NCBI GenBank assembly: GCA_028289345.1
Contig: JANQQL010000001.1
Span: forward strand, 62,001 to 126,000
DNA: 64,000 nt
DNA from: Planctomycetota bacterium
GTDB taxonomy: Bacteria; Planctomycetota; B15-G4; SIAN01
Direction: 5' to 3'
The first letter of the stretch is position 1. Each line of letters starts with the position of its first letter. Shown one piece after another: positions 1 through 7,312 of the stretch. The notes below the pieces were generated by a model. That model did no database searches, was not told where the DNA came from, and saw only the letters and a list, made by a program, of their open reading frames with translations. The translations under genes and the position numbers were made by a program.

Positions 1-28
1 AGAAGAAGCCTCCGAGCCGTGGGAACGT

Positions 29-793
29 TCAGAAGTCCACTTCCGCCGGCAGCGGATGACGAATGTGCAGGAACACGGCAAAGGTGAGGAGCGCCGCGCT
101 GAGCACGGTGAACGGCACCCAGGACACCCACTCCACACGCAGGAACCACTGCAGGTATGCGTACAACAACCATGCATTGATCCCGAGGAAGAACAAGGCT
201 CGAGCCAGCAAGAACCCTCCCGGCGCCTTCTTGACCTCTTCCGGGTTCTTCAAGAGCTCCGGAACGTCGCCATCCTTCAAGCGAGGAGTGTCCTGGCCAG
301 CTCGTTGACGCTGTCGAATTTCGGCGATGTCCTGGCGAATGAGACCCATCATGTAGCCGTTGCGCAGGATGTATCGCAGCGCGATCGCGAAGGCCAGGAA
401 CGACACGCCCATCGCCAACAAGGCGAGGCTGCGATGCACCATGGGCGAGGAATCTCCCGAGCGAACCGCCCCGCCAAGAATGCCGGCAGCGATGGTGAAG
501 GCGATGGCGATCATCGCGACCGGATACGCCTTCAACTTGTAGGCTCGAGTGTGCCTCACGTAATCCAAGGAAATCCCCCAATTCTTTCGCGCTTCCTTCA
601 CGGCAAGTCCAGTGCCCAAGAAATAGACGAAGGTCACGGCATGCACGAAGCAAGTCAGGATGCAGACCAGCAGGCCACCAATCTGGTGCCTCTGGGCGAG
701 ATCCGGGTCGCCGTTGACCTGAAAGCCCGAATACAACCAGAACCCGAGAAACAAGGCGTCGGCAATGGCGAGGCCGAGAAACACGAAGAACAT
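29..793 (-). CDS. Multi-pass integral membrane protein, unknown function
   Basis: This 254-residue protein has about six hydrophobic segments, near residues 2-24, 39-62, 92-112, 121-143, 198-219 and 228-246. A charged cytoplasmic-type loop rich in Arg, Lys and Glu lies between segments four and five. Histidines sit at or near helix ends (for example RHQIGG, FVHAV and VRHTR), which loosely recalls small haem or oxidase-assembly membrane proteins, but no signature identifies a family. It starts with ATG and the first helix begins immediately, so the start is plausible. The gene is monocistronic in view and precedes the minus-strand cupin gene at the left edge. No function is assigned. Confidence 0.7.
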   Translation of the reverse strand: MFFVFLGLAIADALFLGFWLYSGFQVNGDPDLAQRHQIGGLLVCILTCFVHAVTFVYFLGTGLAVKEARKNWGISLDYVRHTRAYKLKAYPVAMIAIAFTIAAGILGGAVRSGDSSPMVHRSLALLAMGVSFLAFAIALRYILRNGYMMGLIRQDIAEIRQRQRAGQDTPRLKDGDVPELLKNPEEVKKAPGGFLLARALFFLGINAWLLYAYLQWFLRVEWVSWVPFTVLSAALLTFAVFLHIRHPLPAEVDF

Positions 794-860
794 CGAGCAA
801 AGTCCGTGGCTGGGAAGAAAGAGGAAGGGTCCCGAAGAAGAGGGGTCGTTCCCTAGTCGG

Positions 861-1187
861 TCACGCAGGAGGCGGAGAGAGGAACACCAGCAAAAGTAGT
901 CGCGCAGGTCCCGGGTTCACGACCCCATGGGGAACTCCGTCCGGAGCGCAAATCAGTGCACCGGCGCCAAGCACACGAGTATCGTCTCCGACCTGAAACT
1001 CGCCCGTTCCTTCCAGGACGAAGTAGAGCTTGTCCATTCCCTCATGGGAGTGGAGCGCATGGGTTTGGCCCGCTTCGAACGCATTCAAGCCAACCAGAAC
1101 GCGTTCGCCACGAGCCACGGTCGCCTTGCCCATTTTCTCGGCAGAGTAAACGGCCAAAGACGACACTTGTTCGTGAAAGGGATTCAT
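861..1187 (-). CDS. Small single-domain cupin protein
   Basis: This 108-residue protein is a single beta-barrel cupin. The first cupin motif is visible near residues 44-62 (HALHSHEGMDKLYFVLEG, with the two His and the Glu typical of metal ligands). The second is near residues 75-90 (GALICAPDGVPHGV, with the last metal-ligand His). Proteins of this size and pattern bind a divalent metal, but the substrate cannot be read from the sequence. The open frame continues far upstream, antisense to dapE. The ATG at 1187 is chosen because it begins just before the conserved barrel and leaves a short divergent region to dapE. Confidence 0.8.
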   Translation of the reverse strand: MNPFHEQVSSLAVYSAEKMGKATVARGERVLVGLNAFEAGQTHALHSHEGMDKLYFVLEGTGEFQVGDDTRVLGAGALICAPDGVPHGVVNPGPARLLLLVFLSPPPA

Positions 1188-1268
1188 GGTGAGAGTGTTT
1201 CCTGTGCGCGAAAGAAGCCGACCAGAATACCGCCTGGACCCCTTCCGCGCCCTCGTATACTGAGCGTT

Positions 1269-2384
1269 TTGACGCGTCCCGGGAGTGCTCCGATTCCCAT
1301 CGCCACCGACGTTTCCGCACTTCGCGATCTCCTGGTCCAGCTGGTGGCCATTCCGTCCGTCAGTCGCCAAGAAGGCCCCCTGGCCGAGTTCGTGCAAACC
1401 CGACTCCAGAACATCGCGGGAATGCTGGTGCAGCGCGTCGGCGACAACGTCGTCGCTCGCTTTCCCCGGCTCGACGGCCGGGATCGCATCCTTCTTTGCG
1501 GGCACCTCGACACGGTTCCGTCCGCCGCGGGCAACGACACGCCTCGGGTCGAAGGCAACCGGGTCTACGGAGTCGGAGCGTCGGACCTCAAGGCGGGGCT
1601 CGCGGTGTTCCTCGAACTCTTGGCGCGCGTCGATTTCCAGAGCTGCACGGTGGACCCCTGGTTCGTGTTCTATGCCCGAGAAGAGATTGGCTACAGCGAG
1701 TCCGGCCTCCTGGAAGTCGTGGACGCATTCCCAGGACTTCGTGACTCGAGCTTTGCCGTGTGCGTGGAGCCGACAGCCAACGCCGTCGAAATTGGCTGCG
1801 TCGGGACACTCCATGCCGAGGTGACCGTTCGAGGCAAGGCGGCCCATTCGGCCCGTCCGTGGCTGGGAGACAACGCCATCCATCGCTGCCTGCCGCTCCT
1901 CGAGAAAGTCGCGCAGTTTCCCGTCCGGGAGTACGCTCCCGAGGATGACAAGGAACTGGTGTTTCGAGAAGTACTCAGCGCAACCAAGATTCACGGGGGA
2001 GTCGCCGGCAACGTCATTCCGGATGAAGTTCGGGTGTTCCTCAACTTTCGCTTTGCCCCGGATCGCACTTCGGACGACGCCGTGGGTTTGATCCGCGCTT
2101 TCGTGAGCGACTTCGGAGACGTGGACTTTCTCGACCTCGCCCCCGCCGGCGCCATTGCTTTGGACAACCGCCACTGCCAGCGACTGATCGCGCTGGCTCC
2201 GGGCTATCGCGCCAAGCAAGCATGGACCGACGTCGGCCGCTTCCGAGAATGGGGAGTGCCGGCCGTTTCTTGCGGCCCCGGACTTCCCGAGATGGCCCAT
2301 CAAGCAGGGGAGTACGCCAACCTCTCGGATCTCGTCACCGGCTACCAGCAGCTGCATCGCTTTCTTCTGGGCGACTCCCGGTGA
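1269..2384 (+). CDS. dapE: Succinyl-diaminopimelate desuccinylase (M20 peptidase family)
   Basis: The enzyme removes succinate from N-succinyl-LL-DAP in lysine and peptidoglycan-DAP synthesis. The 371-residue product shows the M20 metal site: His79 and Asp81 in GHLDTVP, Asp106 in GASDLKAG, the Glu138-Glu139 pair in REEIG, Glu167 in VEPT, and a C-terminal His in the MAHQAGE segment. The dimerisation insert follows in the middle. Length fits the family. No ATG or GTG lies just before the conserved N-terminus, so TTG at 1269 is the best start. It has no strong Shine-Dalgarno sequence and is the least certain point. Its stop overlaps the start of dapC (GTGA), and dapD follows in the same way. Together the three genes supply three consecutive succinylase-pathway enzymes. 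Confidence 0.88.
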   Translation: MTRPGSAPIPIATDVSALRDLLVQLVAIPSVSRQEGPLAEFVQTRLQNIAGMLVQRVGDNVVARFPRLDGRDRILLCGHLDTVPSAAGNDTPRVEGNRVYGVGASDLKAGLAVFLELLARVDFQSCTVDPWFVFYAREEIGYSESGLLEVVDAFPGLRDSSFAVCVEPTANAVEIGCVGTLHAEVTVRGKAAHSARPWLGDNAIHRCLPLLEKVAQFPVREYAPEDDKELVFREVLSATKIHGGVAGNVIPDEVRVFLNFRFAPDRTSDDAVGLIRAFVSDFGDVDFLDLAPAGAIALDNRHCQRLIALAPGYRAKQAWTDVGRFREWGVPAVSCGPGLPEMAHQAGEYANLSDLVTGYQQLHRFLLGDSR

Positions 2385-3526
2385 ACTCCCCCTCCCCCGC
2401 CTCGGATTATCCATTTGCCAAACTCGTCGAGAAGAAACGTCGCTTGGTCGAGAGAGGCGAGCGAGTCTTCGACTTCGGCGTGGGCAGCCCTCGAGATGCG
2501 ACCCCTGATTTCCTCCGGCACGCGTTGCAAGAAGCGGTCGCGACGACCTCTCCCTACCCACACGTGCGGGGCCGTCGCTCTTTGCGACAAGCCATCTCCG
2601 GCGCCGTGGAGCGTCGTTTCCACGTGGCACTCGATCCCGAGCGCCACGTGCTCCCCGTCAACGGCACCAAAGAGGGGATCTTCACCAGCCAGCTAGCCCT
2701 CTTGAAATCCACCAAGCGGCCTGTGTGGTTGTTCGAACCCGCCTATCCCATGTACGCCAACGGTGCCCGTGCTGCGGGTTGCGAAGTCGTGACGGTTCGG
2801 CTGCGTTCCAAGGACCGCTATCTCCCCCGCCTCGAAGCCCTCGACTTCTCCAAACAGAAACCTTCGATGGTCTGGATCAACTATCCACACAACCCGACCG
2901 GGGCCGAGGCAAGTCTGGACTTTCTGATGCGTCTGCACGCGCTCGCGATCCAGCACGACTTCATCTTGATGGCGGACGAGTGCTACGTCGACCTGTACGA
3001 CCACCTCCCTCCCCCATCCGCATTGCAGAGTTTCGCGTCGAACGGCTTTCAAAACCTCTTGGTGTTTCAATCCTGCTCGAAGCGCTCCAACATGGCCGGA
3101 TATCGCTCGGGGTTCGTCGCCGGGGACCCTCGACTCATCGAAGCGCTAGCTCGAGCCCGACCCCACTTCGGAGTCGCCACCCCGGAGTTCGTGCAGGCAG
3201 CCGCCGAAGCTGCCTGGTCCGAAGACTCTCACGTCGCCACCATTCGCGAACTCTACCGACAACGTCGACAGCTCTTCTTGCAGCTGTTCGCGGCGAAGGG
3301 GTGGCACCACGAAGGCGGAGACGCGACGTTCTACTTGTGGTTGCGAGTCCCGGAAGGCTTCGGTGACTCAGTGCAGTTCGCCGCCACTCTCTTGGAACTG
3401 GGCATTTTGGTCACTCCGGGCGCTCTCCTCGGAGAGACCCACGAACATCACGTTCGTTTCGCGCTCGTCGCGCCCGACGAGGACTGTCACGAAGCCGTTC
3501 GACGACTGGAGCAAATGCAGCCATGA
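2381..3526 (+). CDS. dapC: N-succinyldiaminopimelate aminotransferase (class I/II PLP enzyme)
   Basis: This 381-residue fold-type I aminotransferase is expected to convert N-succinyl-2-amino-6-ketopimelate to N-succinyl-LL-DAP using glutamate. Visible PLP-site residues are Asn171 in NYPHNPTG, Asp199 and Tyr202 in DECYVDLY, Lys234 in SCSKRSN (the Schiff-base lysine) and Arg242 in GYRSG. The GTG start at 2381 overlaps the dapE stop as GTGA, and the stop overlaps dapD as ATGA, so translation is probably coupled. Sequence alone could not separate DapC from DapL-like or other class I aminotransferases. The position between dapE and dapD decides it. Confidence 0.85.
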   Translation: MNSPSPASDYPFAKLVEKKRRLVERGERVFDFGVGSPRDATPDFLRHALQEAVATTSPYPHVRGRRSLRQAISGAVERRFHVALDPERHVLPVNGTKEGIFTSQLALLKSTKRPVWLFEPAYPMYANGARAAGCEVVTVRLRSKDRYLPRLEALDFSKQKPSMVWINYPHNPTGAEASLDFLMRLHALAIQHDFILMADECYVDLYDHLPPPSALQSFASNGFQNLLVFQSCSKRSNMAGYRSGFVAGDPRLIEALARARPHFGVATPEFVQAAAEAAWSEDSHVATIRELYRQRRQLFLQLFAAKGWHHEGGDATFYLWLRVPEGFGDSVQFAATLLELGILVTPGALLGETHEHHVRFALVAPDEDCHEAVRRLEQMQP

Positions 3527-4341
3527 ATCGTTTGCAGGACAGAATTCGAACCGCCTACCAAGCCGGAGATGCGGAGTCGCTGCACCAAGCCGGGCCGTTC
3601 ATCGAAGAGACACTCCAACATCTGGACGACGGGGAACTCCGCGTCGCAGAGCCGCGCGACGACGGTCGCTGGATCGTTCACGCGTGGGTGAAAGAAGCGA
3701 TTCTCCTCTACTTCCGTCTTCGAGCCATGGAGACGGTGGAAGTGGGTCCTTTCGAGTTCCATGACCGGATTCCCCTGAAACGCGGATTCGAAGCGGCGGG
3801 AGTCCGGGTTGTTCCCCACGCGATCTGTCGCTACGGCGCGTACTTGGAATCGGGGGTGGTGCAAATGCCGTCCTACGTGAACATCGGGGCTCGAGTGGGA
3901 TCGGGCACGATGATCGACACTTGGGCCACGGTCGGTTCCTGTGCTCAGATCGGCCGCGACGTGCACTTGTCGGGCGGCGTCGGCATCGGAGGGGTGCTGG
4001 AGCCCTTGCAAGCCGCGCCCGTGATCGTTGAGGACGGGGCCTTTCTGGGCAGCCGAAGCATCGTCGTGGAAGGCGTCCGGGTCGAGCGCGAGGCGGTGCT
4101 TGGGGCCGGGGTGGTCTTGACCGCGTCGACGACGCTGATCGACGTCAGCGGCGACGAACCCCGAACCTGGAAGGGCCACGTTCCCGCTCGCTCCGTGGTC
4201 ATTCCGGGCACGACCCCCCGGAAGTTCCCGGCCGGGGAGTTTGGTGTTCCCTGCGCTCTGGTGATCGGGCAACGCAAGGAATCCACCGATCGCAAGACCA
4301 GCTTGACCGAGGCGCTGCGCGAACACGCCGTGCCGGTCTGA
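3523..4341 (+). CDS. dapD: 2,3,4,5-tetrahydropyridine-2,6-dicarboxylate N-succinyltransferase
   Basis: DapD transfers succinyl from succinyl-CoA to tetrahydrodipicolinate, committing the pathway to the succinylase branch. The 272-residue product matches the usual length of about 274. After an alpha-helical N-terminal domain (to about residue 100) comes a left-handed beta-helix of imperfect hexapeptide repeats (residues about 105-215). It includes the family-typical stretch VNIGARVGSGTMIDTWATVG and the Gly-rich VHLSGGVGIGGVLEP. The ATG overlaps the dapC stop by four bases. It is the last gene of the coupled dapE-dapC-dapD set. Confidence 0.95.
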   Translation: MNRLQDRIRTAYQAGDAESLHQAGPFIEETLQHLDDGELRVAEPRDDGRWIVHAWVKEAILLYFRLRAMETVEVGPFEFHDRIPLKRGFEAAGVRVVPHAICRYGAYLESGVVQMPSYVNIGARVGSGTMIDTWATVGSCAQIGRDVHLSGGVGIGGVLEPLQAAPVIVEDGAFLGSRSIVVEGVRVEREAVLGAGVVLTASTTLIDVSGDEPRTWKGHVPARSVVIPGTTPRKFPAGEFGVPCALVIGQRKESTDRKTSLTEALREHAVPV

Positions 4342-4438
4342 CATCTCCCTCGACGAAAATGGCGATCCTCCTGGGAAGACGGAGATTACGATACGGTCCT
4401 CACACGACCCTCGCCCCCACGGACACGGAGACGACTCG

Positions 4439-4585
4439 ATGGAATGGCTGACCGCTCCAGGATTGCCTTGGTGGCCCGGCATTCCATGGTGGACCGTTTT
4501 CTTGGCTTCGTTCGCGGCGGGAGCTCTCCTCGGCCTATTCGCCCGCAAGCTTCGCAAGAAGGCTCACATCGTCGAGTCGGGCTGA
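4439..4585 (+). CDS. 48-residue single-pass membrane peptide
   Basis: ATG at 4439 opens a 48-codon frame ending in TGA at 4585. The peptide begins with a Trp/Pro-rich stretch (MEWLTAPGLPWWPGIPWW), continues as one hydrophobic helix (about residues 19-34), and ends in a basic tail (ARKLRKKAH). This layout is typical of a small inner-membrane peptide with an external N-terminus. It lies between dapD and the hydrolase-like gene, whose ATG follows six bases after the stop, so co-translation is likely. No family is recognised. The hydrophobic-then-basic pattern argues for a real product, but codon evidence on so short a frame is limited. Confidence 0.5.
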   Translation: MEWLTAPGLPWWPGIPWWTVFLASFAAGALLGLFARKLRKKAHIVESG

Positions 4586-4591
4586 TCCGCC

Positions 4592-6988
4592 ATGATCCCG
4601 GGGCTCTGCGTGCTTGCGCTCCTGAACATGGGGCAGGCGGAACCCACGGCTCCCCTGGTCTGGGAGCTTCGAACCTCCGACGATTTCGCGACGATCTCGG
4701 TCCCGCCACAAGAAGCGGAGCGAGGCGACGACGGAGAACTGTGGTTCCCGTTGCCGATCCACTCCTCGGGTTGTGCCACGCTCGTGACTCCGGCTGTCCC
4801 CGACGGTGCTGCCTCCGTGGAGATTCGCTTCCAAGTCGAAGAGGCCGAGCCCAGTGAAATTCAGGTCCGCTTCGGCGATCGTCCCGGGTCGGATGGCAGC
4901 ATCGCCCGCGGCCTCGAGTTGGCGCTCCACTTCGATCCGCAAATCCAAGGGGAGACATGGTTTCTACGTCGCCACGGCGACGGCTCGAAGCAAACCCGGC
5001 TGCGCGGGCACGAAGAACCGGAAGGGCTGGACTATCGGCTGCAGTTCCGCCTGATCCCGGGTGGCGGCATCGAGATTCGCGAAGGCGACTCTCCCCTCGC
5101 GGTGCTTCCGGCGGTCCCGATCGATCCCCGCCACCTTTCCATTGTCGCCAAAGGATCGATTCGCAAACTCGCGATCTCTGGTCCGCACGCGATCCGGTCC
5201 GCCACCGAGCTTGACACGATGCAACGACTCCGGGCCCAAGCTCCGGTGCCAATCCCCTCCACCGAGGTCCTTAAGAGAGAGGACGAGAAGCTTCCCCCAG
5301 CCGCCGAGCGGTTCGCTCATCACGACCAACTCTTCGCACGCTTTGTGGAACCGGTGGCCACCCATTCCCTGGCGACCACTCAGCTGCACGGGGTGACCGT
5401 CGAATGCCTCTCGGTCGAGTGCGTGCCGCGAGCGGAGACTCCTTGTTTGGTGTTTCGCCCAGCCACTCCGGCCCACCATTCCGTGTTGATTTGGAGCGAC
5501 GATCCCGCAGGCCATGAATCCGAAGCGCTGCTGGACTTGGCCATGGGCTTGGCTCGCGTCGGTGCCGTGGCAGTACTCCCCGACGCCTTGGGCCGTGGCC
5601 AACGGCCCCGAAGCCAACCTCACGACGGGCCGTACCATCAGGAAAGCCTGCTCACGGACCTGTCGCTGTTCGAGATTCAGGCCTGGGAAATCCGCCGGCT
5701 GTGGAACGGAATGACGGAATGGGTCGACAGCACTGCCTCGCGATCAGCTGTGGGTGTGGGAGCCGGATCCACGGTGCTTGCCAGCGTGGCACCGTTGCTG
5801 TCCGATCTTCAGGAACTCGTCGTGGTCCCCGACGGAGCGTTTGACGAGTTCGACAATCACCTCATCCGTTTCCCTCCTGCCCCCTGGCCTGGGCCCAACG
5901 AGATCTCATCCTTGCTCGAAGAGTTTTCAGGAACCGCGGCGCTCTTGCATCCCGGCGGGACGCCAACCTCGGCGGTCCTCCCTTGGTTCCTCGAACAGTG
6001 GAACCGAAACACTCCCCTACCCGCCCAAGGTCCCGACGACTCTCGAGAACTCCTCGCCGGTCTCGCCGAATCCAGAGACGGGCTTGGCACCATGTGGTAC
6101 TCATGGGTCAACGACCAGCTGCTCTGGCGCGCCGACGACATTCCCCCGTGTCAGGATGTCGAGGCAGCGCGGAACCGATTGCTTTCGTCCGAACCAGTCG
6201 CTCCCGCTCGGGTCATCGATCGCTGGAGATCGTCGTCGGGTTCCCAGGAAGTGGTGAGCTTGGACTGCGGATCGCCACAGCCATTGTTCGGACTGATCCA
6301 CCATTCCTCTCCCGAACGAATCGGCATCTCCGCACCGGAATCTCTGGTCTCGACAGGAGTGCGTTCCATCACCGTCGCATTCGGAGATTTGGGAGCGTCG
6401 GAGGCCTTGGACCAGGCCATGGATCATTGGTCGGCAAGAAACGGCGAGGTGTGGATCGCCCTGGACTTTCAACGCTCGCAGATCCGAACCCAACCCGGCG
6501 AACTTGTTCGTTGGGTGCGTGAACTAGAAAGCGTGTTGCAAATCTGTCCCGCGGATCCGTCTTTGGATTTGCGGCTCTTCGGTCAAGGTTGGGGCGGATT
6601 GCTGGCCCTGCTGGTCGCGACCTCTCCGGACCGGCCCGCCAGTCAGGTGGCGGGTTGCGAAAGTTTGATCACGCTTCGAAGCCTCCTCGAAGTGGATCGG
6701 CTCGCCTTCCGGCCGTCCCCTCCCTCGCCGTTGGTGTCCGAACGGGCATCGCCTTCCTGGTTCGTCCCCGGACTCTTGGAACACCTGGAAGTGGAAGACC
6801 TTGTGCTCGCTTTGGAGGACGCGGACATTCCCGTCGACTGGATCCGCCCGGTCGATGCCCGGCGGCGTCCTCTCGGCCGGAGAACGTTGCAGGGCATGTG
6901 GCCCCGCCTCCAGCACCGGTCCCCGACTTGGGGTCGACCGGCGGGCAAAAAAAGTCCTGGTGACCGGGAAGGTCACCAGGACGGCTGA
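4592..6988 (+). CDS. Large secreted protein with alpha/beta-hydrolase-like regions
   Basis: The 798-residue product begins with a short, weak export signal ending near residue 16. The N-terminal 200 residues look beta-rich. From about residue 255 there are stretches like an acyl-hydrolase or acetyl-xylan-esterase fold: VLIWSDDPAGHESEALLDLA, the VAVLPDALGRG segment, and a nucleophile-elbow-like VGVGAGSTVLAS near residue 390. A second elbow-like LFGQGWGGLLALL lies near residue 665, so the protein may hold two degenerate hydrolase domains. Neither elbow has the canonical GxSxG serine, so catalysis is doubtful. It follows the 48-residue peptide by six bases. The last codons overlap the terminator of a candidate minus-strand RNA. 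No specific function is assigned. Confidence 0.7.
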   Translation: MIPGLCVLALLNMGQAEPTAPLVWELRTSDDFATISVPPQEAERGDDGELWFPLPIHSSGCATLVTPAVPDGAASVEIRFQVEEAEPSEIQVRFGDRPGSDGSIARGLELALHFDPQIQGETWFLRRHGDGSKQTRLRGHEEPEGLDYRLQFRLIPGGGIEIREGDSPLAVLPAVPIDPRHLSIVAKGSIRKLAISGPHAIRSATELDTMQRLRAQAPVPIPSTEVLKREDEKLPPAAERFAHHDQLFARFVEPVATHSLATTQLHGVTVECLSVECVPRAETPCLVFRPATPAHHSVLIWSDDPAGHESEALLDLAMGLARVGAVAVLPDALGRGQRPRSQPHDGPYHQESLLTDLSLFEIQAWEIRRLWNGMTEWVDSTASRSAVGVGAGSTVLASVAPLLSDLQELVVVPDGAFDEFDNHLIRFPPAPWPGPNEISSLLEEFSGTAALLHPGGTPTSAVLPWFLEQWNRNTPLPAQGPDDSRELLAGLAESRDGLGTMWYSWVNDQLLWRADDIPPCQDVEAARNRLLSSEPVAPARVIDRWRSSSGSQEVVSLDCGSPQPLFGLIHHSSPERIGISAPESLVSTGVRSITVAFGDLGASEALDQAMDHWSARNGEVWIALDFQRSQIRTQPGELVRWVRELESVLQICPADPSLDLRLFGQGWGGLLALLVATSPDRPASQVAGCESLITLRSLLEVDRLAFRPSPPSPLVSERASPSWFVPGLLEHLEVEDLVLALEDADIPVDWIRPVDARRRPLGRRTLQGMWPRLQHRSPTWGRPAGKKSPGDREGHQDG
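6947..6982 (-). terminator. Intrinsic terminator, minus strand
   Basis: A perfect 12-bp stem (6954-6965 paired with 6971-6982) has a 5-nt loop. On the minus strand it is followed immediately by seven T residues (6953-6947). Read on the plus strand there is no T run after the stem, so the polarity is clearly minus. No minus-strand protein gene lies upstream of it within several kilobases, which implies a short minus-strand transcript. Confidence 0.8.
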
Positions 6989-7260
6989 AAAGGTGCATGG
7001 TCCACCTGAGGCACTCGGGCAGCCACACACCCATTCTTTTTTTGGATCCGGTGCGAGGGGCTGGCGCGTCTCTGTTCGGTCGCCGCGAAACGACCGAAGT
7101 CGACAGCACCCCCTCTGAGGAGTCGCGAACTCCTCGAAAATCCGTTCCGAGAGTCCTCAGCTCCAACCAACGCTGTTTCGAACCTGAAAAATCCGAAAAC
7201 TTGCAAAGCAGCCCGAAATAGATCGGGTTAAGCACCATCCCCCGTACGGCAACCGAACAA
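6947..7260 (-). ncRNA. Candidate structured non-coding RNA on the minus strand
   Basis: The space between the hydrolase-like gene and the helical-repeat gene is not coding on the minus strand but is highly foldable. Reading the minus strand: a hairpin pairs 7227-7223 with 7216-7212; a perfect 7-bp hairpin pairs 7135-7129 with 7123-7117 around a TCGCG loop; a long helix pairs 7115-7110 with 7060-7055 and encloses an 8-bp stem (7098-7091 with 7082-7075). It ends in a 12-bp perfect hairpin followed by seven T. The 5' end is a guess, as no clear promoter was found. It does not show the hallmark sequences of RNase P RNA, tmRNA or SRP RNA. A 6S-like RNA cannot be excluded. Confidence 0.45.
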
Positions 7261-7312
7261 CTGGCTCGACCAGATGCATCCGCGGCGCCCGGGGCTATGG
7301 TGCAGGTCCGTG

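Noticed and set aside
861..2630. 589-residue open frame antisense to dapE
   Set aside because: Only its last 108 codons (the cupin) carry a recognisable fold; the rest mirrors the strongly supported dapE on the other strand.
7036..7043. T run on the plus strand after the hydrolase-like gene
   Set aside because: The nearest possible plus-strand hairpin is about 17 bases upstream and contains a wobble pair; not a good terminator.
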